A stretch of 7,137 bases of DNA from Bacteroidota bacterium (GTDB lineage Bacteria > Bacteroidota > Bacteroidia > Bacteroidales > SZUA-534): positions 1 through 7,137 of the forward strand of contig JAIFNJ010000006.1 of the NCBI GenBank assembly GCA_020047835.1, read 5' to 3'. The notes under the pieces were generated by a model that saw only the letters and a program-made list of their open reading frames with translations, did no database searches and was not told where the DNA came from. The translations under genes were made by a program, and so were the position numbers. Every line of letters begins with the position of its first letter. The first letter of the stretch is position 1. Shown one piece after another: positions 1 through 5,961 of this stretch.

Positions 1-210
1 ACTGTATTCGTATTGCCCATTGATGCGGTTATTCAGGTAAATGTTATATACCGTCAGGGTATCAGTAATTTCAACTTCAAAAGCAGCAATACTATCTTTT
101 GACCAGGATTCGTTGGCAAAATCAACGTTTTTTTCATAGAATCGATTTGGGTCACAGGCTACTAATGTGAACACCCCCAAAATAAAAAACCAGTTACTTC
201 TGAATTTCAT
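1..210 (-). CDS. gldH: GldH-type gliding motility lipoprotein, 5' part only (runs off left edge)
   Basis: The first 70 codons of a minus-strand gene are visible, starting at the ATG at 208-210. A lysine/arginine-containing N-terminus and a hydrophobic stretch (residues 7-16) end in a lipobox LVAC with the lipidated cysteine at residue 19, so the product should be an exported lipoprotein. The mature part reads DPNRFYEKNVDF, then NESW and a beta-rich segment ending NNRINGQYEYS, which matches my recollection of GldH (short lipoproteins of about 150 residues). In Flavobacterium johnsoniae GldH is required for gliding and is tied to the type IX secretion/gliding machinery; homologues also occur in non-gliders, so motility here is inference. 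The start overlaps the end of ricT by 17 nt and has its own Shine-Dalgarno site, implying co-transcription and coupled translation. The remaining half or so of the gene lies outside the window. Confidence 0.82.
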   Translation of the reverse strand, partial: MKFRSNWFFILGVFTLVACDPNRFYEKNVDFANESWSKDSIAAFEVEITDTLTVYNIYLNNRINGQYEYS

Positions 211-1348
211 TGTTACTCCTAAATTTTCGGTGTTTATTATTATGGGGTTTCTTTTTTCTATCGGCAGGATTGTCGAACCGGGTAAGGCTTTCCTGACCCA
301 CCACATTGGTAAACTCAAGGTTTTCAGGGGTAATAGGAACATCAATTTTAACGGGGGTAACATCGGCCCGTTGTCCTTTTTTGTTCTGTTCAATAATGTC
401 TTTAACTTTTTCAGTAGCCAGTGGAATAATTCCTGAACCGGGGCCACCCTCTAACACATACCACATAATATGCCGATACACATCGGTTTTAATATGAATG
501 GCTTTTCCTAAATGGGTATCTAAATGAATTTCGGAAGAGGGAAAGTTTTTTCTTTCATCCATATAAGAATCAACTTCGTAGTTGAGGCAACATTTGAGTT
601 TACTGCATTGTCCGGCCAGTTTTTGAGGATTAAGCGATAACTCCTGATACCGGGCGGCATTAGTAGTAACCGAAACAAAGCTATTAATCCAGGTGGCGCA
701 GCACAACTCGCGGCCGCAGGAACCAATACCGCCAATTCTTCCGGCCTCCTGACGGGCTCCAATTTGCCGCATCTCGACCCTGATTTTAAATTTCTCAGCC
801 AGTACTTTAATCAATTGACGAAAGTCAACCCGTTCATCGGCGATGTAATAAAAAATGGCTTTGGTTTTATCTCCCTGATATTCCACATCCCCAATTTTCA
901 TATCAAGTTTCAGGTCGAGGCTCACTTGACGGGATGCAACCATAGTCTCTGTTTCCAGTTCAATGGACTCTTTCCACTTTTCAATATCGTTGGGTTTGGC
1001 TTTCCGGTAAATGGTTTTAAACTCTTCGGTAATGGGGATTCTAAGTTTTTTCAACTGATGCAAAACCAAAGGGCCTTTTAATGAGATAATCCCTATATCG
1101 TGTCCGGGTGATGCCTCAACCGCCACAATATCTCCGGTATCTAACCGCAGCCCGTTCACATTATAAAAATAGCCCTTTCGGGTATTTTTAAAGCGGACCT
1201 CATACAAATCTTCTTTTCTAATTCCTTTTGGAATATCCCGAAGCCAGTCAAAAATATTTAATTTGCCCGCATAGGCAATTTTCATGTTTGAAGTGAATTC
1301 GGGATCAATATTTTTAACAGGGCAACCCCTTGATAAATCGTTGTGCAT
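194..1348 (-). CDS. ricT: RicT/YaaT-like PSP1-domain protein
   Basis: A 384-residue PSP1-family protein. The N-terminal part has the conserved KLNIFDWLRDIP segment (residues 29-40), then VRFKNTRKGYF (51-61) and VAVEASPGHDIGI (75-87). The core carries the family cysteine signature: GSCGRELCC (209-217, Cys211, 216, 217) and LAGQCSKLKCCLNYE (244-258, Cys248, 253, 254). In Bacillus subtilis, YaaT (RicT) acts with YmcA and YlbF in a complex that carries Fe-S clusters and directs RNase Y mRNA processing; cluster binding by these cysteines is inferred by homology. The last 25 residues are strongly basic (RKKKPHNNKHRKFR), as expected for an RNA-contacting tail. No RicA or RicF partner gene is seen nearby. 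There is no Shine-Dalgarno sequence; the start was chosen because the conserved RGCP segment (7-10) lies just after it. Met22 is a less likely alternative start. The 3' end overlaps gldH by 17 nt, an arrangement typical of Bacteroidota. The family call is secure; the exact role in this phylum is not established here. Confidence 0.9.
   Translation of the reverse strand: MHNDLSRGCPVKNIDPEFTSNMKIAYAGKLNIFDWLRDIPKGIRKEDLYEVRFKNTRKGYFYNVNGLRLDTGDIVAVEASPGHDIGIISLKGPLVLHQLKKLRIPITEEFKTIYRKAKPNDIEKWKESIELETETMVASRQVSLDLKLDMKIGDVEYQGDKTKAIFYYIADERVDFRQLIKVLAEKFKIRVEMRQIGARQEAGRIGGIGSCGRELCCATWINSFVSVTTNAARYQELSLNPQKLAGQCSKLKCCLNYEVDSYMDERKNFPSSEIHLDTHLGKAIHIKTDVYRHIMWYVLEGGPGSGIIPLATEKVKDIIEQNKKGQRADVTPVKIDVPITPENLEFTNVVGQESLTRFDNPADRKKKPHNNKHRKFRSNNEIQK
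216..220 (-). promoter_or_regulatory. Shine-Dalgarno site for gldH, inside ricT codons
   Basis: On the minus strand AGGAG stands 5 nt before the gldH ATG (AGGAG-TAACA-ATG). The same bases encode Arg377-Ser378 of ricT. None of the other four genes in the window has a recognisable Shine-Dalgarno sequence before its start, which is the usual Bacteroidota state, so this one stands out. It supports the choice of the gldH start and suggests re-initiation by ribosomes finishing ricT. Confidence 0.6.
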
Positions 1349-1393
1349 TTTACTGGTTATTATAATTAATTGCTCAAAAAACGATATGATAAC

Positions 1394-1404
1394 TAACCTG
1401 TAAA
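1394..1404. repeat. Left copy of an 11-bp inverted repeat flanking the kinase gene
   Basis: TAACCTGTAAA on the plus strand is the exact reverse complement of 4918-4928. It lies in the 159-bp gap between the kinase stop and the ricT start, about 45 bp upstream of ricT. A second short match, TTGGTTC, follows at 1432-1438; the right flank has the same order with TTGGTTC (read on the minus strand) at 4881-4887. The gaps between the two blocks are 27 and 30 nt. Nothing else in this gap was recognised: no gene and no strong terminator. Confidence 0.5.
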
Positions 1405-1507
1405 GATAATAAAATATTGAAAGGTTGAAAATTGGTTCGAGGCACTACCTTTTGAACGGATTAAATCTGTTTTTTTGAGGAGTAAGGAAGTTAAAAATAA
1501 ACCCAAT

Positions 1508-4500
1508 TTATTGAGCCACTGGCAATGAAAAGTAGAAAATGCTTCCCACACCCTCAGTACTTTCGCACCAAATTTTACCACCATTCATTTCAACAAATTC
1601 TTTGCATAGAATCAATCCCAAACCCGTTCCTTTTTCTTTTTCAGTACCCGGAGTGGTAAAGTTTTCCTCTATTTTGAAAATCTTATTCATTTTGTCTTTG
1701 GCAATTCCGGTACCGTTATCCTTAATTGCAAAAACTACAAAAAGCTTATCATGAAAATTTTTGGTATAACTTTCAATCTCAATAGTTCCATTTCGGTGGG
1801 TATATTTAATGGCATTTGCTACAATGTTTCGTAAAATGGTAAGCACCATATTCCGGTCGGCAAAGGCCAGCAAATCAGGAATAGCATTATTTTGAATGGT
1901 AATAGCTTTTGTATTGGCAGCCAAAAGTTGCACTTGAATGGTTTCTTGAATACACTCGTAGCTATTCAAACGAATGGGTTTAAACTCAGTTCGTCCTGTT
2001 TGTGCGCGGGCCCATGCAAGCAAATCTTCCAATAATTTAAGTACGTGTTGTGTGGAGTCATTTATTAATTCCAAATAATAGTCAATTTCCTTGGGTTCTA
2101 AGGTTTTAATATTCTCTTTTAGCAGCGCGGTAAGTCCAACTAATCCGGAAAATGGGCTCCGAAGATCATGCGCAATAATAGAAAAGAACTTATCTTTTTG
2201 GGCATTCAATTCTTTGAGTTCCTGTTCTGATTGCTCTATCCGTTTCAGGTTTATTTTTCGCTCAGTAATGTCTTCTTTTATGGCAATAAAACTTATAATA
2301 ATTCCTTCTTCGTCAAAAATTGGAGCAATCCGGGCGCTTTCGTAATAGATTTCTTCGTTCTTCTTTTTATTAATAAATTCTCCATTCCAAACTTCACCCC
2401 GCAATATGGTGTTCCAGAGATCTACAAAAACTTCACGGGAGGTAAGTCCTGATTTCAGTATTTTAGGATTGTTACTTAACGCTTCTTCATAAGTGTATCC
2501 TGTTAATTCACAAAAATGAGGATTTACATATTCAATACTTCCATCAATATCGGTAATTACAATGCTTAAAGGAGAATTAATAATTGCGGTTGATAGTTTA
2601 CTTATTTCCAGTTCTTTTTTTCTTCTATCGGTAATATCATTGGAAATAACCAAGGTTGCTGGTTTGCCTTCAAAATCAATTACCGAGGCCGACATATCGA
2701 CCCACTTCTCTTCTGAATCTTTACTAAGTAATGGGAAAAGGTAATTGGTAGGTGCCTCTTCCCCTTTTAAGCGGGCATCTGTTATTTCTTTAATCCGATC
2801 TCTTTCTTGAGGATGCACCAAATTCAGGGGAGGTAACTGTTTTGATTCTTCAGCGGTGTAACCCGTAAATTGTTCCCAAGCTTTATTTACCATCAAAAAC
2901 GATTTTTCATCGTGAATGGAAATGGCAGCTTTGGAATGATCAAATATTTTTCGAAGCTTTTCCTCGCTGTAATAAAGGGCTTCCAACAATAGCAATTGTC
3001 GGAGAACAATGGTTGCTAAATTAGCCAGCGATTCTATAAAACTAAAATCGTTGGTTTGAATGGGTACTTTTGACAAAATGAAAAGAGCTGCAACCACTTG
3101 GTTCTCTTTTTTTATTCCAAGCGTGTAAACCGTATCGGAAGGTAAAAGATTTTCAATACTAACGGCTTCGTGCTTCGAAATAACGCCTTCCAATAATTCA
3201 TGAATTCCTTTTTTATTCTTAGTTAGTTTTCCGGTTTTAATGCTTTTGTAAATGTCCGGATTTATCGAGAATGCGTTGTTCAATGGATTACTGGTGAGGA
3301 TTGATTGTATTTGCTGGAGGATCCCCGTTTCAATTCCGGCCAGATTGCTTAATTGGAGGGTTTTATTGTTTTCGTTAACCGAAGCCACCATGATAATACA
3401 ATCAGGCAATTGGGCCGACAGTGAATCAGCCAAATAAGTCAATAGTTCTTTTTTAGTTTTAAAAGATAACAAATCTACGGAAGCCTTACTAAGAAACCGG
3501 AACCGTTGTTCACTTTCCAGCAATTCTTCTTCTGCTCTTTTTTGTTTGGTTATGTCGGAAATGGTGCCATCGATAGAAATTAGCACGTCTTCTTCGTTAT
3601 AGCTTCCACGGCCTCTTTCATGAACCCAAATGACACCTCCCTTTTTATGCTTAATGCGATAGTCAATACCAAAACTTTGGCGCAATAAAATTTTTTCTGA
3701 AATTTGTTTGTTAACGGCCTCTATATCTGACGAATGAATTAAATTGAAATAGTTAATTATCTTTTTATCGATAAATTCTTCCGCCTTGTAACCACAAAGG
3801 TTAAAAATTTCTTTACTTAAAAAGGTAAATTGGCCTTTTTCATCGGCCCGTCGGGTATAGGTAACACTAGGAATGTTGGCAATCAGCGATTTATATCGGT
3901 GTTCACTCTCCTTGAGAGCCTCTTCGGCTCTTTTTTGTTCTGAAATATCGTACGATAAACAAGTTGCTCCGATTATTTCCTGATTAATGGTAATAGGATT
4001 GAAATATGTTTCGGAAAATTGAGGTACTCCTTGATAATGAAATTCGTCAATTACCGAAAATTGGTTGCCTTTTAGCGCTTTTGAATAGCGTTCCATCCAA
4101 ACTTGTTCCATCTGAGGCGGTAAGTTTATCATGGAGTAAACGCCTTTATCTAAATCGGCGTTAAAGGCTAATTTGTAATCGTTTTTAAAATTATTGTTGG
4201 CAATAATGATGTTAAACTTTGTGTCGATGGACCAGATGCGGGCATTTACATTTTCAATGAGTGATTTTTGATTGGCATCGCTTTCCTGCAGGTTCTTTTT
4301 TGCCAGCTCTTGTGCGGTAATATCACGGCCAAATATAGATGCTCCTACAACCACATTATTTAACCGAATAGGATTAAACCGAATTTCAACGTATTGAGCT
4401 ACCCCTTCAAACTCAAAGTGATCGATTACAGAAAAGCTTTCGCCTTGCAATGCTCTCGAATATCTTTCGCGCCAGATATTACGAATCATTTCCGGCAGCA

Positions 4501-4759
4501 AATCAACAATAGGAGAACCCGCGTTTAATTCTACTCCAAAGGCAATTTTGAATTGAAATTTAAAATTATTATTGATGGTTCTAATGCAGTAATTGGTGTC
4601 GATAGACCAAATGGAATCATTTGTATTCTCAAATAACGAGGACAAGCTGGCCTCACTTTCCAATAATTGCGATTTGAAAGAAGATAACTCCGAAACAAGG
4701 GATCTTGTTTCAGCCAATTCTTTTTGTATTTGATTGTATTTTAATTTTAACTCATCCAT
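1508..4759 (-). CDS. Cytoplasmic multi-PAS/GAF sensor histidine kinase
   Basis: A 1083-residue sensor kinase with no signal peptide, membrane segment or receiver domain, so it probably senses a cytoplasmic signal and phosphorylates a response regulator encoded elsewhere. Approximate order: N-terminal coiled coil 1-40; PAS1 41-149; PAS2 166-275; PAS3 (PAS_3 type) 287-408; GAF-like domain 425-592; PAS4 598-712; PAS5 718-835; helical linker; HisKA 852-920 with FFSIIAHDLRSPF and phospho-acceptor His864; HATPase_c about 965-1081 with N-box NIVANAIKYT (Asn978, Asn982), G1 DNGTGIA (1014-1020), F-box near 1027-1034 and G2 GTGLGL (1044-1049). All catalytic boxes are intact. The His+4 position is Ser868 rather than the Thr/Asn usual for HisKA phosphatase activity, so phosphatase action is uncertain. 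PAS1 and PAS2 are near copies of each other. Helical linkers between sensors repeat KRAEEALKESEHRY-like heptads. An in-frame TAA lies 15 nt before the ATG, so the gene cannot extend upstream; no Shine-Dalgarno is seen. The ligand is not predictable; no heme- or flavin-specific motif was recognised. Confidence 0.93.
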   Translation of the reverse strand: MDELKLKYNQIQKELAETRSLVSELSSFKSQLLESEASLSSLFENTNDSIWSIDTNYCIRTINNNFKFQFKIAFGVELNAGSPIVDLLPEMIRNIWRERYSRALQGESFSVIDHFEFEGVAQYVEIRFNPIRLNNVVVGASIFGRDITAQELAKKNLQESDANQKSLIENVNARIWSIDTKFNIIIANNNFKNDYKLAFNADLDKGVYSMINLPPQMEQVWMERYSKALKGNQFSVIDEFHYQGVPQFSETYFNPITINQEIIGATCLSYDISEQKRAEEALKESEHRYKSLIANIPSVTYTRRADEKGQFTFLSKEIFNLCGYKAEEFIDKKIINYFNLIHSSDIEAVNKQISEKILLRQSFGIDYRIKHKKGGVIWVHERGRGSYNEEDVLISIDGTISDITKQKRAEEELLESEQRFRFLSKASVDLLSFKTKKELLTYLADSLSAQLPDCIIMVASVNENNKTLQLSNLAGIETGILQQIQSILTSNPLNNAFSINPDIYKSIKTGKLTKNKKGIHELLEGVISKHEAVSIENLLPSDTVYTLGIKKENQVVAALFILSKVPIQTNDFSFIESLANLATIVLRQLLLLEALYYSEEKLRKIFDHSKAAISIHDEKSFLMVNKAWEQFTGYTAEESKQLPPLNLVHPQERDRIKEITDARLKGEEAPTNYLFPLLSKDSEEKWVDMSASVIDFEGKPATLVISNDITDRRKKELEISKLSTAIINSPLSIVITDIDGSIEYVNPHFCELTGYTYEEALSNNPKILKSGLTSREVFVDLWNTILRGEVWNGEFINKKKNEEIYYESARIAPIFDEEGIIISFIAIKEDITERKINLKRIEQSEQELKELNAQKDKFFSIIAHDLRSPFSGLVGLTALLKENIKTLEPKEIDYYLELINDSTQHVLKLLEDLLAWARAQTGRTEFKPIRLNSYECIQETIQVQLLAANTKAITIQNNAIPDLLAFADRNMVLTILRNIVANAIKYTHRNGTIEIESYTKNFHDKLFVVFAIKDNGTGIAKDKMNKIFKIEENFTTPGTEKEKGTGLGLILCKEFVEMNGGKIWCESTEGVGSIFYFSLPVAQ
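3941..4639 (-). repeat. Tandem duplication of a PAS domain inside the kinase gene
   Basis: Residues 41-148 (bases 4316-4639) and 166-273 (bases 3941-4264) align without a gap over 108 positions, with about 50 identities by hand count. Shared landmarks are IWSIDT, NNNFK, ERYS-AL-G, FSVID-F, FNPI and the closing VGA/IGA...DI. DNA similarity is still visible, for example GTGTCGAT-GACCA-ATG and TTAAAATTATT-TT on the plus strand of both copies. The copies are joined by a 17-residue helical linker. Confidence 0.85.
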
Positions 4760-4855
4760 TATAAAAATGAATTAAACGTGTTTTTAGTCTTGGTTGCACC
4801 CTTTTGATAGTTATTATTTTCAAGTCAGATTCCTTATTAACAGAAAGACATCCTA

Positions 4856-4887
4856 TTGGTTCACAAAAAGGAACATTATAGAACCAA
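4856..4887. repeat. 7-bp inverted repeat, possible operator or leader hairpin of the kinase gene
   Basis: TTGGTTC at 4856-4862 and GAACCAA at 4881-4887 are perfect arms around an 18-nt spacer, about 100-130 bp upstream of the kinase start. An extra GAAC at 4871-4874 could pair with the first arm in an alternative 8-nt-loop form. It could be a protein-binding site or an RNA structure in the kinase leader. Neither is shown; arms of 7 bp can arise by chance in AT-rich DNA. Confidence 0.35.
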
Positions 4888-4909
4888 AATTTAAAAGTAT
4901 AAAATTTAG

Positions 4910-4938
4910 TTCACTCTTTTACAGGTTACTAGTGTGAA
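4910..4938 (-). terminator. Hairpin just after the transporter stop, possible terminator
   Basis: TTCACTCT (4910-4917) and AGTGTGAA (4931-4938) form an 8-bp stem with one mismatch and a 13-nt loop. Read on the minus strand, the stem begins 2 nt after the EamA gene's stop codon and is followed by an AT-rich tract with runs of four T but no long uninterrupted T run. Position fits a transcription end for the transporter; the weak T tract keeps confidence low. Its loop contains the 11-bp sequence repeated at 1394-1404. Confidence 0.4.
4918..4928. repeat. Right copy of an 11-bp inverted repeat flanking the kinase gene
   Basis: TTTACAGGTTA, the exact reverse complement of 1394-1404, occupies 11 of the 13 loop bases of the hairpin at 4910-4938. 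The two copies bracket the kinase gene plus about 100-160 bp on each side, about 3.5 kb in all. No target-site duplication was found outside them. Confidence 0.5.
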
Positions 4939-4940
4939 TA

Positions 4941-5858
4941 TTAAACAAAAAATAAAATAACGCCTCCAACGGTTATTACAGCACCAATAATTTCTTTAAC
5001 GGTCACTTTTTCTTTATAAAACCAAATTGCCGGAGGTATAATGAGTACCGGTATTATGGACATTATGGTTGAAGCAATTCCCACCGAAGTGTATTTTACT
5101 GAAAGCAAGGATAAGTAAACCCCAATGAAAGGACCAAAAATAGCACCAATCATTATATATCGCATGGCTTTTGAATCGCGGATAGCTGACTTTACCCGTG
5201 ACCACCGTTTTACAAAGGTGATTAGAAAAATAAAACCGATGCTTCCGGCGATTACCCGAATTTGAGTTGCTCCAAAAACATTATAATCGTCCATACCGTA
5301 TTTACTAAGCACAAGGCCGGTGGCTTGGCCAATGGTTCCCAACAAGGCAAAGAGCAGTCCTTTTATTGGGAATGAGAATTGAAGCCCAGGCTTTTTGCCT
5401 TCCGCGGCATCTTCCATCTTTTTTTTCTCAGTTACCACCAATACAATACCCGAAAGGGTTACCATCATGGCTAACAGTGATTTAATTGTCATGGTTTCGC
5501 CCAAGGCAAAATAGCTGATAATGGCCGCAAAGGGTGGACTAAGAGCCATAACCAGCATTGAAATACGGGCACTTATAAATTCATAGGATTTAAATAAAAA
5601 GTAATCGCCAAACACAAACCCCACCAGCCCCGATATGGTCATCCAAATCCAAACATGTGCCGATGCATCTATGGGCAAAATCATTCCACGCACAAAGTAT
5701 GAAACTCCCATATAAAGAATTAATGCCATCAATAACCGGAGGATATTTACTGAAAGAGAGCCTGCGCGGCGTGTTGCCTGTTGAAAAGCCAATCCGGTTG
5801 CAGTCCAACAAACGGCGGTACCTAAGGCAATAAATTCACCCAAATGGTTTTGTATCAT
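4941..5858 (-). CDS. EamA/DMT-family membrane transporter
   Basis: A 305-residue protein with ten predicted membrane helices in two repeated halves, the usual size and layout of the drug/metabolite transporter superfamily (EamA domains). Helices lie roughly at 7-25, 37-56, 69-88, 98-118, 127-143, then after a charged loop (144-165, KKKMEDAAEGKK) 166-184, 195-216, 232-252, 258-279 and 288-305. Both halves show the EamA signature at the end of the fourth helix: SPPFAAIISYFALGE (107-121) and IPVLIIPPAIWFYKE (269-283). It should move a small metabolite across the inner membrane, probably by exchange or proton coupling; the substrate cannot be told from sequence. Gaps of 103 bp to the esterase gene upstream and 181 bp to the kinase gene downstream, with a promoter candidate and a terminator-like hairpin, suggest its own transcript. 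No Shine-Dalgarno is seen before the ATG. Confidence 0.9.
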   Translation of the reverse strand: MIQNHLGEFIALGTAVCWTATGLAFQQATRRAGSLSVNILRLLMALILYMGVSYFVRGMILPIDASAHVWIWMTISGLVGFVFGDYFLFKSYEFISARISMLVMALSPPFAAIISYFALGETMTIKSLLAMMVTLSGIVLVVTEKKKMEDAAEGKKPGLQFSFPIKGLLFALLGTIGQATGLVLSKYGMDDYNVFGATQIRVIAGSIGFIFLITFVKRWSRVKSAIRDSKAMRYIMIGAIFGPFIGVYLSLLSVKYTSVGIASTIMSIIPVLIIPPAIWFYKEKVTVKEIIGAVITVGGVILFFV

Positions 5859-5872
5859 GATAAAAAATTTGC

Positions 5873-5905
5873 CAAATGTAGGAATTCATTGTCATACAAA
5901 GGCAA
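5873..5905 (-). promoter_or_regulatory. Bacteroidota-type promoter candidate for the EamA transporter
   Basis: On the minus strand, TACATTTG (5873-5880) matches the Bacteroidota -7 consensus TAnnTTTG at every fixed position. Upstream there is TTG at 5903-5905 (22-nt spacer) and TTTG at 5897-5900 (16-nt spacer); the first spacing is within the range described for this phylum. The box ends 14 nt before the ATG, so the 5' leader would be only about 7-10 nt. No other gap in the window has a perfect -7 box. Confidence 0.5.
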
Positions 5906-5942
5906 TTTTATTTTCTAAGAAAAGATTTAGCTGTAAAAACGG

Positions 5943-5957
5943 GATTTTTTTAAAATC
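5943..5957 (-). terminator. AT-only short hairpin after the esterase gene, weak terminator candidate
   Basis: GATTTT and AAAATC form a 6-bp stem around a TTT loop, starting 4 nt after the esterase stop codon. On the minus strand it is followed by CCCG and a run of five T. The stem is almost all A/T, so stability is low; position after the stop is the main support. Confidence 0.25.
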
Positions 5958-5961
5958 AGAT

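Noticed and set aside
764..1081. Plus-strand 105-residue reading frame opposite ricT
   Set aside because: It lies wholly antisense to well-conserved ricT codons, has no start signal and no recognisable domain; it is a shadow frame.
1401..1431. TATCTTTA (1401-1408, minus strand) as a -7 box for ricT
   Set aside because: It matches TAnnTTTG except for the last base, but no TTG lies 17-23 nt upstream (only TTTTC at 1427-1431). Near matches like this are common in AT-rich DNA.
1432..1456. GGTTCGA and GTTC...GAAC near 1433-1456 as a tRNA 3' end or terminator
   Set aside because: No acceptor stem, anticodon arm or paired T-arm can be drawn around GGTTCGA, and the stem is only 4 solid pairs with wobble beyond, so neither a tRNA remnant nor a terminator is supported.
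1431..4862. ATTGGTTC at 1431-1438 and 4855-4862 as direct repeats from an insertion
   Set aside because: An 8-mer shared between two AT-rich gaps of this size is expected by chance fairly often, and no transposase or target duplication supports it.
4873..4883. CTATAATG on the minus strand as a TATAAT-type -10 box for the kinase
   Set aside because: The Bacteroidota primary sigma factor uses TAnnTTTG, and no matching -35 or -33 element is placed correctly; the match falls inside the 4856-4887 inverted repeat and is likely incidental.
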